A DNA stretch of 64,000 nucleotides from Oxyruncus cristatus (Eukaryota; Chordata; Aves; Passeriformes; Cotingidae), in assembly GCA_013399855.1 (NCBI GenBank), contig VXAY01007412.1:380672-444671 (forward strand), given 5' to 3'. A program made the position numbers and the translations under genes. This document shows, one piece after another, positions 24,125-37,200 of the stretch. Below the pieces are notes generated by a model. The model was not told where the DNA came from. It saw only the letters and a list, made by a program, of their open reading frames with translations, and did not search any database. Each line of letters begins with the position of its first letter. Positions within the stretch are counted from its first letter, which is position 1.

Positions 24125-27100
24125 ATTGGAAACAATACTGTACTGCACTTGTACATGATTCTCAGGAGCCTAAGTCTTCTGAAGTCCTGTTCTTTGATAC
24201 AAAATAAAAAGTGAATCCAAGCATGCCACCGCTTGGAATCACAGTGACCCCTAAGTAAGTCAAACCCCACCCCTCAACACCGACAGCAGGGACAGCCTGG
24301 GTGACCACCTTGGCATTAGGCATAGCAGGTCACTGTCCTTCTGGCACATCTGCTCTGCAGTTGCCATTTGGACTGATCTTGCACGCACATGTTGCCAGCC
24401 AAGATTTAAATGAGTCAGGCAGTGAATATGGTACAGCTCAGGGTAGGTGGAAAAAGAGAGTAAAAGGTATAGATGAAATCGTGATCAATAATGTCAATAA
24501 CCTTCTAGTGAGCATGAGCCCTAGTTTTGAGGTGACCTTGAAAAAGTTCACGTGGATTTTACAGAGGAACTTTGATTCCAGGGTAATCCTGGTGAACCTC
24601 AAATCCTCAGTATAAGACGTGAGGAGGGAAAAGGTTTTCCAGGAGGCAACTGACCTATTAGATAAACCCAAAAGTGGAAGGATGAAGCTGTGACAATTAT
24701 GGAGATACTCCCTCTATTTTTTAGCTGGGGATCATCTGGCTGAGGCTGTAGTGTTTCAAGGCAATAGCCATTAGGTCAGAGTTACTGAACAGGTTGGAAT
24801 TGCTTTTTACTGAAAAAAAAAAAGCTTTAAAATTTCAGGGATGGAGTAAGTCCACAGTATAGTCTATCAGCTGGGCAAAGAGTTCAATCCATGTTCCTTG
24901 CTTTTCTTCCAGAGCACACCTGCTACTCAGGTTCTCACAGGAACACATCAGCTTTTCTTCAGCTTCCTAAACCTGACATGCAGGATCATGGAGCTCAAGA
25001 GAAGCTGTTGCACCATGAGACCTCCTTCTCACCTGGAAAATCTGTGCTGCACACAGGCAGTAAGGTGGCACCAAAACTTGCTTGTGCAATTTCTGTTCGG
25101 TGAAATGCACCAGCGCTGGTACAGGAAAAGCAGGGGAGAGTTTGGAGTAGTGAGGCACAGATAACACAGGGCACTGCTGGTGGAAACCCCACCCTGCACT
25201 CCCCACTATGAGACCTGGATCAGCAATACTTCTTGCTCCTCCCTACTTGGTGCAATGTAGCCATAGCTCACGTAAGACAAACCCACCCCAAAATTTCAGG
25301 TGCTGAAGTGGTCCCCTGAGCTGGTGGCACGGTGCAGGGTAGCCCAGAATCAGCATCTTGTGCTGGGCATGTTGGGGAGTCATGTGGGAGACAGACAGGA
25401 CAGGAGGCTGTGACCTGGAGCTGCTTTGCTTCTCCTTGGGCATGGGAGTGGGCCCTGTGCTGTCCTTGGTAGACATGTAGTCAGGCAAACTCTCACTTGG
25501 CACCAGTAACTGGGAAGTTGGTTTGGTCTTGGTTTGAGTTCAGCAAGTGCTTTAAAATAGTAAGTTCCAGTCCAGTTGCAGTTTGAGGGAAAAAAAAGGA
25601 ATGGTCCAAACCATGGTTTTTTCTCTTTTGGCTCAGGTTCTATTTTACACTCCAGTAACAATCTCTTTAACATACTTTTCTGTAAACTTATTGAGATAAT
25701 CTAGTGAATGGCTTTAAGAAAAACCTAAGGCAGCCCAAGGCAGGTGCTCAGTTTAGAGAATTTCAGAGCTATTGGTTAAGATTTAAGTCATAAAAAACCC
25801 ACAGAAAAAGAGAAGAGATTCATGAATAAAAGACATGTTAAGCAGCCACAAGACTAAATGGTATAGTAGTACCTGTAACTCCTGTAATTCTTACTTCACC
25901 ATTCATTCAGTCTGGATTCCCAACATAAAATTTTCAGTCTGAGTCTACAAAACTCATTAAAGTCTGAGCATTTTTGCCACAAGATTGTTCTTGCCTTTTC
26001 CCTGACCCTTACTGTATCTCCTTGTCTTACTTCTCTCAGTTTCCTGAAAATTACAGAGACTGAATTTTTGATTTATCATCTGACCTGCTGCTGAAGCTCC
26101 CCTCTTACATTCAGCATCTTAGTTTTTTAAAACCCTGGATACAGTACTGCAAACTACAGCTAATTCACTGAATATATTATGGAGGGGTTTTTTTTTAGAG
26201 TAGTATGTCACAGAAGTGCTCACAGTTACCAGCTGCCTCTGTTTTAGGGAATCATTTAAGACATCTCATGGTTATTCTACTTCATCTTAATTACTAAGGC
26301 TGTTTTGAAGATGTCTTGATTTTCATAGTTCAATAGAGTAACCATTACACTGCATAAGGTTTGTCCAGTAAAATCTCCAACTCTATTTAAAAAGCCTTAC
26401 CTTGATCATAGAGCCCCTGTGTATGTACCAAACACTTGCTCTGCTGGTTGTACTCAGCTGGGCTGAAGTGAGGTGGGTGAGGGAGAACCGCAAGCAAAGA
26501 AAGAGAAGAGAACAGAAGGACACGGAGCAAGCCCAGGCAGAAACATCAAGTAGTTTTAGGATGTTAAAAATAAAACCTGTGCATGTGACCATGTAGCTCA
26601 GCTTACAGAGCAGTCTCTTTCACTGTATTTGTTAACACTGTCACTTCTGGAGTGGTATTTCACACACAAGATAAGAGGCAGAAACAATACTCTGTGCCCC
26701 CTGTATTAGAGAAAACCAAAACCCTTCCCAGAGCCCTGTATCAGCTCCTTGCTGCTCTCTGATGGTGGTTTGCCCTTTGCAACTTCATTCCCCTTGGTGC
26801 TCACACCAGTTTGGGGTTTCTGCTGTTGGAATTGTCACCCCAGCTCCGATCGCCACCAGATTCAGCGGGTGCTGCAGACAGCAATGGTGGGTTTCCAATC
26901 CGTCCACCAAACAGGGTGGACAAAAAAGAGAGCAGGAACGGCCCAGAGCTCAGCAGCCAGGCGGATCTGCCTGCCCAGTTCCTGGGGACTCCCAGGAGAC
27001 TCCCCAGCTCATCTCTCCACTGCACAGTGAAAAGGTTCCACCAGCCACCAAGGGCAAGCCTCAGGGTACAGCTCTCAGTGTCACCCTCAGCCAAAGCTGG

Positions 27101-28990
27101 GGAAGCAAAGGAGAGCAGTCATGTTTTACTGTCATCACGGACCAAAGAAAGCATTTCGTGGTGAGTTTCATGGCGAGCATTTCATACTGATGGTGAGTAC
27201 AGACAAACAGGTACTGTGTGTCAGTGAGGATACGGAGTGCAGATGGGGCAGGCATTGCTTCTCCCTGGTGGGTGCTCACCTCATCTGGTTGCAGATACCT
27301 CTTGTGACCCTGCTGCCATATGTGGCCACCTTCCACCACCTCAGAAACACTGAACAACCCCTTTTGGCTGTGGCTGCTCTGAGATCCGAAGTCCCGACAA
27401 ACTTGTTACTTTGCCTTATCTTTCTCTTTCCCTATCTCTGATTCCCCAGTGACTCTCATAGTTTGAAACAGTGCAGGCAACTGTTTTCATTTTTAGGGCT
27501 GAACAAAATGTCAGCGGGTGACAACCAAGGCTTGCTGGTGCCAATCGCAATTTAGTAGTGCTAAATATGGTTAGCAGTCTGGCTCCGTGGCCTTTTTTAG
27601 AAAGGGCTGTATTATCGTGATACCATTTTCTGGCATCCCACTGCACTGTGGAAAAAAAGAGCCTGTGGTAGTATGCCTAAACCCGAATTTCACCCAATCA
27701 CAATGTGACTGCTGATCTGTTTAACCTGCCCACTCCCACCCTCACCCCCCCAGTTCAGGGTCACTCATTAGCCTTCAATGTTGTCGTCATCTTTAGAGGC
27801 TGTGTTTAAAAACATGCTGGGCGTGTGGCTAGCTTTTGTGTGAAGTAAAATTCTTCTCAAAATTCTGTATTACTGGTTTAGGAGTAAATGCCCTCCATTT
27901 GAATTAACCCAGATTACTAAAATACTCAGGGCTTCAGAAGTTGTTGTCAGAAATTAAGCTACCTTCTGTCTTAATTTCACCGGCACCTGATGTCAGCCTG
28001 GTTTTAGATCTCTGCGTTTTCAGGCAGTCTGAAGTGGTGCTTTTTTCCTCTTCCATGCATTGCTCAGTGATCACACAGACCCAGACAGCCTGGACCTGCC
28101 TCACTCTGTTTGGTAGCTGCCTTGCAGCCGCACAAGCCCCCAGGTTTTGCAAATCCTTCCCTGTAGGTGATGACTTTAATCAAAAAGGCACCATGTGTGG
28201 CGGCATTTTAGGGCAGGGTATCACAAGACACACAGAATGAACATAGTTCACTGTGCCTGAAAATGTGTACTTGGTAGAGAGAAGGGAGCAGAAGAGCGGA
28301 GAGACAAGAAATAGGAATTCATCCTTGTACCTGCAGCACACTACTGCTTTAGCTCAGCTGCACCTGAAAGCAGACTTTTATCAAAACCAGGAGAACCTGA
28401 AGATCTCTGTTGCCACCCTTACCTGTGCTAATTTGATTCAAGGTATCTCAGGAATGCCAACCAATACTGTAACCAGACTTCCTGCTGCAGTACAGATGTG
28501 CTTAGGTAGGATGCAAGAAATGTGAAATCTCTGAAAGAAAAGTGTAACTGTTACTTATTTTTTGGTGCAAATGCTTTGGGAGAAAGCTGTTCCCTGTCTG
28601 CTTTAACCCATCTTATCTCAATTCTGTGTGTAGAAATGCCGTTCTTCTACATGAAGCCCTATGAAATACACCTATGTACATGATATGGATATGTATGATA
28701 TATACAAATATACGTACCTGTTGATATGGGAAAATTGGGTGATATCCGGTAGCCTGAGAGAGGTAAGGCCTCTGCAGCTCCATTCCCCCATGCAATAGCC
28801 TGGTTGAGCTTGTATTTCCCAGTAGGCACATGCACAAATCCATATAAACATCTCTTAGACATGGACACAGATTACACATCCAGCCACACACAGCCCTCAC
28901 ACAAACAGTGCCAGCAGCCTCATCCCACCCCCTGGTTTGGCTGAGGATGGAGGTGTGCTAGTGAGCATCCATGTATATTTATACATGTAT

Positions 28991-29013
28991 ACACACACAC
29001 ACACACACACACA
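28991..29013. repeat. (AC)n microsatellite
   Basis: Eleven and a half uninterrupted AC units, flanked on the left by atatttatacatgtat, an imperfect TA/CA tract. It is likely to be length-polymorphic. Confidence 0.95.
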
Positions 29014-30391
29014 GTGTCTCTCCCTCCAGCAGTTGGGCTCAGGTTGTCTGCCCAGTAGTTGCCCCTCAATCCCAACCTCTCTGGTACCCTTGGTCTCCCA
29101 GTAGTCAACTCCGTGTGGTAGTTTTGCCCCCGGGGATGCCCCAGACTGCTAGTCTTTTTGGCAGCTGGATGGGCCTTCTCTGGTCCCCCTGAGAGCTGTC
29201 TCCTCCATCACAGCCTTTTCCTAGCTCCCAGGCCCCCTTGCTGGTTAGTTGTGAACTATTCACACTCACCTGCATGCCCATGGCCAGTGCTGCTCTGGGG
29301 GCACAAGTCCAAGCTGCTGGCACCTGGATCCCTCCACACCATTACCATGTCGTAATCAAAGTCCTTCACCCAGGGCAAATTGTGAAAATTTAATGAGAGG
29401 ACAGAACAGGCTGCACTTATCAGGTGCAGGACGTGGCCAAACCACCACAAAACACTTACACACCACTGGCCCTTATTATTCTCATATTCCACGTTTGTTT
29501 CTCCACAAATCACCTAAATCCCACCTGTTTCTGCACTGAATACCCCCAAATGCGTCCCGTGCAATGCCCATATGCTCTTCCCCTGTATCCCATCATGTGT
29601 CCCACACCCCTGAACAGGGTGACACCCCCTTTCCTAAAGGTGTGCTGGGGCTGAGGCTCCCCTGGGAGAGAGCTGGACAAGGCGTCTCTTCTTCTGAGTC
29701 TTTAACTGGAGTTCCCACCTGCCCACCCTCGAGATGGGTCTTTGGTGGGCTGATGGCTCCTAGGATGGACACGGCAGGGCGCTGCTTGGGCTCCCCCTCC
29801 TGCCATCCTGTGCTCCTCAGCGACGGCTTGTGCCACGCAATCCAATGTATGTGGCTATTGCATCGTACTCCGTCTGGCAGCTTATCGTGCCTTTCCGTGC
29901 CGTCTCTGCGGTCAGCGAGCGCGGCTGTGTCTGTCGGTGCCACGGCCGCTGTGCCTGTTCCTGCCCCAGTGTCTGTCGCTGCCGCGGGACCGCCCGTGGC
30001 ACCGCGAAATGGCTCCGCTGTTCTCCGCACCCGCAGTGACGCGCTCTGCCGTGACACCGAGTCCACGGCTATGGAACCTGCACTAACAACGGTGGAAATA
30101 TCAGGCGTTATCCCGAGCTGAAACAGCCCTCGGGGCATCCCTGCCACTTTCACCGCCACCCGGTACGAAGCTCCTTGGCGGCGGCGCTGGCGGGCGGCGG
30201 GTTACGGCCTAACACCTCCCTGCCTTTAGCGGCTGCAGCGCCACTGCGGCCACGGCTATCTCCCTGTCCGGGCCTGCGACCCGCCCTCCCGCCGGCCGCC
30301 ACTGCCGCCCCTCAGGCGGGGAGGGAGGGAGAGAGGCGGCACCTCCTCCCCGTCCCCAGACCCTCCCGGGTGCGGCGCCGCCGCCCACTGA

Positions 30392-30409
30392 ACTACAACC
30401 CCCAGCATG
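30392..30409 (+). promoter_or_regulatory. ZNF143/Staf-type binding motif
   Basis: actacaacccccagcatg matches the long ZNF143 (SBS) consensus of the form ACTACAA-n-n-CCCAG-n-ATGC, typical of TATA-less and bidirectional promoters. It lies inside the CpG island. Confidence 0.7.
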
Positions 30410-30456
30410 GCCCACGGACGGAGCGGCGCCCCTGGCCAGCGCGGGATACGCGCGCT

Positions 30457-30475
30457 GCATGCCGGGAGTCGTAGT
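30457..30475 (-). promoter_or_regulatory. second ZNF143/Staf-type motif, inverted
   Basis: Read on the minus strand it is actacgactcccggcatgc, again the SBS pattern. It faces the first motif and begins about 48 bases after it ends. Confidence 0.65.
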
Positions 30476-31011
30476 CTTCCCCCGGGGACCGCGCCGTCCC
30501 TGATGAGGGCGCCGCCGGCCGGTCGCTCTCGCCGGAAGGGCTCCCCCTCCCAGAGGGCGCCGCGGCGCGCCGCGCGCGTGCGCAGTGCGGCGGCCAGCCA
30601 GCGCCGGGCAGGCAGGGAGGGATAGAGTTAACAATTTTTCAAGCCCCGACACCCCCCCTCTGTGCATGCCCAGGTCCCTGTTCATCCTGTCCCACCAGCC
30701 TGGCCAGGGTCAGCACCAGATTCTGTCCTTGACTCAGCCCAGATGTTCCTGAACCAAACCAGCTGGGGACTCCTGAGAGCCACAGGTNGGCGGGAGCGGC
30801 GCGCGCGTGGGCCGGGATCGGGATCGCTGCCGGGACCGCGCGGGGGGTGCGGGGAGAGACGGGACTGTCCTGCCCGGGGAAAACCCCCGCGCGGCCGGAC
30901 GGGCTCCCTGGGCTTGTGCTGGTGGCGTGGCCGCTCGCCGGCTTTGGTAGTCGCCGGGATTGGCTGCGGGAGTCGGACTGCTGCGGGACGGGGTGTGAGG
31001 AGAGGCAGTGC

Positions 31012-31262
31012 CTCAGCTGGACTACAGGGCATGGCCTTAAGCTGCGCCGGGGGATGTTTGGGTTCGACATTAGGGGGAATTTCTTCACGGAAAGGCTGGT
31101 TAAGCATTGGAATTCACTGCCCAGGAGGGTAGTGGAGTCCAGATGTTTAAGGAAAGACTTCAAGTGCTACTCAGTGTCATGGTTGACATGGTGGTGTTCG
31201 GTCATAGGATGGACTCGATGATCTAAGAGGTCTTTTCCAACCTGATTGATTTTGTGATTCTG
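31012..31262 (+). mobile_element. CR1 LINE 3' end
   Basis: It contains the standard avian CR1 3' sequence: aatttcttcacggaaaggctgg, the trunk through gacatggtggtgttcggtcat, and the ending ggactcgatgatctaagagg followed by attctgtgg. The copy is 5'-truncated and non-coding. It sits directly against the CpG island, in the presumed first intron of KPNA1. Confidence 0.88.
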
Positions 31263-34200
31263 TGGAGGGGGAGGGAAACTTTCTCCTGGATCTTCCAAGC
31301 TTTTCCTTCCCCCCCACACCCCTCTCCAGTGGTGTTAGTTGATCTTACTAAAGCTCTGACTTCTCCCTGCAAACATCGCTTCATATCCTCACATTATCCC
31401 ACCCCCAGCGTTCTCTCTCTGACTCCCTGCATACCCATGAGGGGTTTGCGCTCGGTGGCCGTTTCCAGTTGTCCTGTTCCAGAGACTTTGTATCCGGCAG
31501 AAACTCGTCCCGTTCGTAGTCGCCAAGTCTGTGTTGCCCGTACCGAGGCACATGGGACGATGATTTTAAGCTTTGCCTCTTGAGGGCGTTTCATGAAAAC
31601 TGAAACTCTGGGCTGAAAAGATACGTCATGACCTGTGAAAATACTGGGCTGCTGTTTCTGCAGAATTCCCAAATGGTGCTGAATGGTTGTGTTTAATGGT
31701 CCCTTTATCCTTTATTCTGGCTGCTGTTCTTCTGGATTTTTTTGTTTGCTGACGTATTTTCTGCTCTGACTGCTTGATGTTAATGAAAGACTCAATAAAG
31801 TTGGGATATGTCTATGAGCTCTCAGGAAATGGGATTTTAACTTTATCCCTAATAACTAGTTATTTTAAAGTTACGCTGTATATACCTTTAGCAATTAGTA
31901 GCTAGAATAGAGTAGTTAATTAGTAGATTGTAAATAGAGTGTACATTAATATATTGAATCAAGATAATCTTTTTATTTGTCCTTGTTTTTATTGTAACTT
32001 CACCGTATTCTCCCTTCAACATTATCACCTGCATTGTCATGCGAACTGGCTCGTTCAAAACAGGGTTTAAAATTTCTGCTTGAGCTGTACTTGCACCTTT
32101 TAATTACCCTTTAGACATACCCGTAGGCACAGGGGAAATGAGTCGTAGCTCGAGGCATGGTAACGTAAGATGACATGCGAGGTGGAGGTTTTCTCAGCGG
32201 GTTCCCTTGTCGCAGTCTTTTAAACATATGCAATGATGCTTCACTCCTGAGAAGTGCTTCCCTTTCTGAGAAGTACCGCTATTTAGGGGGCTTGGCGTCC
32301 GCCACTGGCCCCCAACTTCTAAACAGAGTCTTTGTAACATCACATCTCTCATTCTAACACTGCACCAGCGTGTTTGACTTTTGCTGTCAGAGTGCCATAC
32401 GTTGATTTTTTTCTGATGTTACGTTCTCTGTGTTGATGACTTCAGAGCTGGCTTGCTGGCGTGGTCCTGTGTATATTCAGCCGAGTGCTGGTTCCTGGAG
32501 AAGTCACAGCTTAGTCCGTGTAGAAAGGGAAAGGCAAGCAACAGCCCCTGTCAGCAGCACTGACCAAAGGCACTGTGAGAACTGAAAGTACTACAGGCAA
32601 TTGTAGCAGTTTCTGAAAGGTTCTTTTTAGAGACCTTTAAGTGTAAATGTTTATTTAAGCAGGTTATCTGATAGTTTTATTTCAACTTCAGTGTTTCAAT
32701 ACAGTGATCTTTTCTTTCTTTTTTTGTTTCTTCCCCTTCTGTCTGAATAAGCTAAAGTGAACAGAATGGTACGTTTTGTTTTACTGTCCTGTATCGGACA
32801 GGCTTGCTTTGAGATCTTTCTGTTTGTCCCTCCATGAGTTTGGGGAATTCTTCTTCTAAAATGTTTTACAAGTTGTCGAGGGGACGAATGGGGGAGTTCA
32901 CTTTGCTTTTGTGTTCTTAAAGATAAAAGTTGACTTGTAAGGGCAACAGTAAACAACTTGCTAGGTTGGAAAATTTAACTTAATGACAGGTGGTTAATGG
33001 GTGTAAAACAGTTCCCTCCTAAAAAAACTGAAATCAAGTTATGCAAAAAAGCATATGGCAGATTAAAAAAATAGTGATGTGATTTAGGGTTCGGGGTTTT
33101 AATGTAGATTTAAAACGTAAGAGAAATAGAAGAACAGCAGCAAATAACTAATTTATTGTATTTGCTTAAATACTTCTGAAGGCCAGAGGGAATAGTGAGT
33201 GAGCCTAGTAGGCCATGAGCAAGTCAAGAAAAATAAGAGATATTAAAGGAATTACTCACTTGATGAAATACTCTGAGTGGCTGAAATATCTGAACAGGAG
33301 GTTCTGGAATGATGTAATGCACAAACAAGTTAGAAAGATCAGGTCACCTCTTTTTCAGAGAACATGAGTGGAATCTGAACTGATAAGAAAATTATCCAAC
33401 TTCATACCAAGGGCCTAAAGCATAATGAGGGTACTTGTTTAAATATATAATAATAGTAATGAAAAAAATGCTGATGTAAATTGCGGAGCAAAGGGGCAGC
33501 ATTATGATAGCAAGTCAGCTTTTTTTCATTTGGAAGAAAAAGAAATCTAGTCTATTAAAATTTTTAAAGTCTGTCAAGCAAGTAAGTGGATTAAACTGCC
33601 CGATGTTATTTCCAAGAATGAATGTGGAGTTTTCAAAACACAAAATGCCAGCAATAGAATGCAAAGCCTGTAGAAGTTTCAGTACTTTTAAGTTACATTG
33701 GAGAAGGTAGAGTGATTCTGGAAAAACAGCAAAGGTAAGTTTAAACTAAGCACTTAGTGGAAATCTTTGCTAAATATAAAAGCTGTAGAATGGTAGGACT
33801 GGAAATTATATTATGCCACCTCATGAATAGCTTGAACTGCATTAAACATTGTGCAGGATTCATTTTGAGGATAAAAAATAGAGGCAGACAGGTGACAGTA
33901 AATTTCCTCTCCCCAGAATTGGTTTATAAAGGATGGTGGTAGTAGGAGGATATGAAAGGGTGTTAGAAAGTGATTGTAGACTGGACATCATGGAGTCACT
34001 TCTGTCGGTCCATTTGTGTAAGACAGGAGTAAATGGAGTTCAGTGACATAGAAGAAATTTCAAATCAGGATAATGTGAGTACTTTCTTGAAACATAATTA
34101 ATGCTTTGTGTCATGAGGAGGCAGGAGCTAAAAGCATGGGAACTGAAAGAAATACGACTATTGCTGGATGTGTGTGGAGAGTAATAGACTCTGAGTTTGC

Positions 34201-37200
34201 AGAGTGTGACATAGGGCTTAAGATTTAGCTAGTCACCAGCTGCTGACAGCTTTCCTTATGATCCAGAGTAATTTTTTTCTCATTTTCCATTTTTATTTGT
34301 TAGTTCAGGCTGCTTGTCAGGCTCAGCAGGAGGATTTGCATGTTCTGCGAAAAGATAACTGGTTTGATGCTTTATTTTAAGTAAAGTTGAGATTAAATGT
34401 AAGTGATATGTCATTTCTAGAACCATAAAAGAAATGACCTGTGACAAAACATCCTGAATGTATTTATCTCCAAACAATGCATTGCAAGACTACCAAATTT
34501 AGTGCTATGGTTATACTTAAAAACTAATTCACCTGTTGAATTATGAAAATGTCATTTTGGCAAACAAGCCACCTGCTGGTGACAAACAAACCACAATGTA
34601 CCTGTAAGTAAAGTCAGATAATAATGTAATGTTTAATATTAAATTGTTGTGGGGTTTGTCTGAAGTAGGGTGAGATTTCCTCTCAAGATACAGGAATTCC
34701 TTGTAGAATTTCTACATGATGCCTTCTTTAACTGGCCTATGTGTTCCTGTTCTACATTTTTTTTTTTTTTTTTAATTGAGAAGTGATCAGAAAGGAGAAG
34801 ACATGTCTCTGTGAATGTACTGCATGTTGGATTCAAGAACCTTTGGTAGAACGGTACTAGGGAGGAAAAATGAGCATAACCAAGCTTTGAAGTGCCTGTG
34901 GGCTTTTTCTTGGTGTGGCTGATGCATCAGTGTTATGTGACTCTTTTGGTTGCTGATGTCCAAAATTAGTTTGAAATCAGTAGAATTTTGACTTACTGTT
35001 ATTTTGTGGGTTTGCACACGCCTTGCATAGTGCTGAGTCACAGCAACTGATACAGTTGTTGCAGGCAAATTTGTCATCATGGGAAGGATAAGGTAGCTTT
35101 GGTTTCAGTACCTTCTGTTATTCCCAACCCCACAAAAAAGTTGCTTGAAACTGCAAAGCCAGCTTAATTAATAATTTAGTTTATTTTTAACCCAATTTGT
35201 TTTAAAGTGTCAGGGATTTCTTTCTTTTATGATATGAAATGCTGAAAGGTGCACTCTTGTTCTCTCGTAAAGAATGTTCAGGGCACGTTAGGATGTGAGC
35301 AATTTTAGGGTGATCTTTTTTCTGACAGATCATGACTGTCAAATGTTGTTTTTGAAACAGTCTCTTTTTCAGATATGACCTTACAGAAAATACATTGTTG
35401 GCCAGCCCATTCTGTAAGTGCAGGGAGGATGTGCTGTAATCTTAATCAAAATACATTTGTATCTCTGCTTTAAAAGAAAAACAGATGACATTACACAGGA
35501 ATAATCACTTCTGTTGTTTCATGTAGATAGGTACATTAATGTGAGGTTATTTTTTTTCAATGTTAGTGTAATCCTGTGCGACTGAAAAGTTTAATTCCCT
35601 ATCACTAGCTGCTTTGTTTATGACTTGTGGGAACTTTTTGGTTGCAGGTTGATTGTGCACTGTGAGGTTGATAAAAACCGTGCAGAAATGGCAAGAGCTA
35701 AACCTTGACAGAAGTGAGTTTTTTTGCATTTAAACAGATTTATTGTACTGCAGTGTCTTTGAATACAGTAAGGGAGTTTTGCATTTTCAACTCAAATCAG
35801 AAAGTCTCAGTTAACAAATTTGGAGATGTTTTCATTTTAAGTTGACCTGGTTTTGACAGTCAGTTTTTTTGCCCTCTCACTCAAGTTAAAAGCTTTCTGG
35901 AACTTGGAAAGCTGTATCTGCTGTCTTGTCAAGTCAAAGTAGACCTTTAAAAAATGGACCTCAAAACATGTTGGAAATATCTTTATGATAGAAAATGTGT
36001 AGTGAAGTGCTGGATATACTGTGTATAATCTTTTATTGGGGGGGTGGGTGTCCCCTTCTTAAAATAACCTCGTAAATGTATTACTGCTTAATGTTCTCAT
36101 CAGAGTTTCTTCAAAAAAGAAAGAAAAAGTGCATAATCCTAAAACTTTTAAAACCTGTCTGTGTGGCTGTCAGTGTGCTCAGGCAGTAGTAGAGGCTGAT
36201 GTGTCAGATCAGTTTCTGAGACAGCACCAAGTGTCAAGTAATTCTATTTCTGTTACTGGTTGGTTTTTTTTCTGCAACCAGAATTATTCTTCCTTGTTTT
36301 TTTGTTTTGACTGTGATTTTTTTTCGTGTAAAGAAGATCAGGGGTCTGGCAAGCTGGTATTGCCCTGATTTTAAGCACATCTCATAATAAATACCTATTT
36401 TTGTAAGCACAGAAAATTTTTCTGAGTGTTACCTGGGAGTATAATTGTTTTACCCTTCAAGATTAGTAATTCTGCAGAAATACCTTTGATATGGTGTCTT
36501 ATTTTAACCACGTTTTCATCTTGTCAAGATGAGGTGTCAAAATGTGACATCTCTGTAGACTTGACATCAGGTGGCCTTAACGTTTTTTGGGCAACACAGT
36601 CTCTTTTTTCTCCATTTTTTAGTTTGCTTTTGAGCAACAGTCAATGTTGAGGTTTGTAATTGGTCTGTAATATCACATTCCATATTGTGCAGTGTTGTTT
36701 CTTTTCAGGCCTTGTATTAATTGTTTCGAGATTATTCTCATTATTAAGAAGGTACGTCCAACTTGCCATGTGGTCTAAAGCTAAATTATCTCTACGTTAG
36801 GTGGGTCAGTACTTGTTTGTGCTTTCACAGGTTTATAAAAGTGCTGGAACAGAAACAGTTGTGAATTAAGGCCTACTACTGGGCAGGGAAAAATGCTTTG
36901 AGGACTAGGAAGCCTGCAAAGTAAAGCAGATTTGACAGATACGGAGATGGGCAGCAGTTCTATGAAGAAGTTTCCTTCTGTCAGGTTTTGACAGAAAGCC
37001 CCTTCAACCCCTCTGTTTCAGGGCTGTATGTTCTATCCATGTTTCTGTACAACTCTTTGGTTAAAGGCATTGAAGCTTCTTTAATCTTCTGGCCTTTTGT
37101 GTAGCAGGAGGTGGTGGTTTCATTTCTTCTCCATCGTTCTCCTGTGATGGTTTCCCTAGGAGTGTGGGTCCCTGCTGTTCTACTGCTGCAGCTTCCATAA

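Larger units (their letters stand above)
20490..29879. other. intergenic or FBXO40 5' intron DNA
   Basis: The missing FBXO40 first exon should lie on the minus strand somewhere above 20520, but no ATG-Gly exon with a phase 0 donor stood out. The SINE (24.0 kb) and the AC repeat (29.0 kb) are the only clear features. Moderately G+C-rich frames at 26.75-27.2 kb on both strands carry no recognisable domain. Confidence 0.6.
29880..31010. promoter_or_regulatory. CpG island, probable KPNA1 promoter
   Basis: G+C and CpG density rise sharply here compared with AT-rich flanks; the densest parts are 30170-30620 and 30788-30990. It is the only island in the window and lies about 12 kb upstream of the KPNA1 ATG exon, a normal spacing for a non-coding first exon. 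It lacks a clear TATA box. Open reading frames in it are by-products of high G+C. A lower-GC stretch at about 30625-30786 ending in an ambiguous base interrupts the island. Confidence 0.75.

Noticed and set aside
26749..27357. Possible second Ig-like or other gene on either strand
   Set aside because: Frames up to 142 codons exist, but no Cys/Trp spacing, signal peptide or splice-phase pattern supports a domain.
29564..31221. Long frames of 100-188 codons on both strands in the CpG island
   Set aside because: They follow from high G+C with few stops, have biased Arg/Pro/Ala composition, no domain, and cross an ambiguous base.
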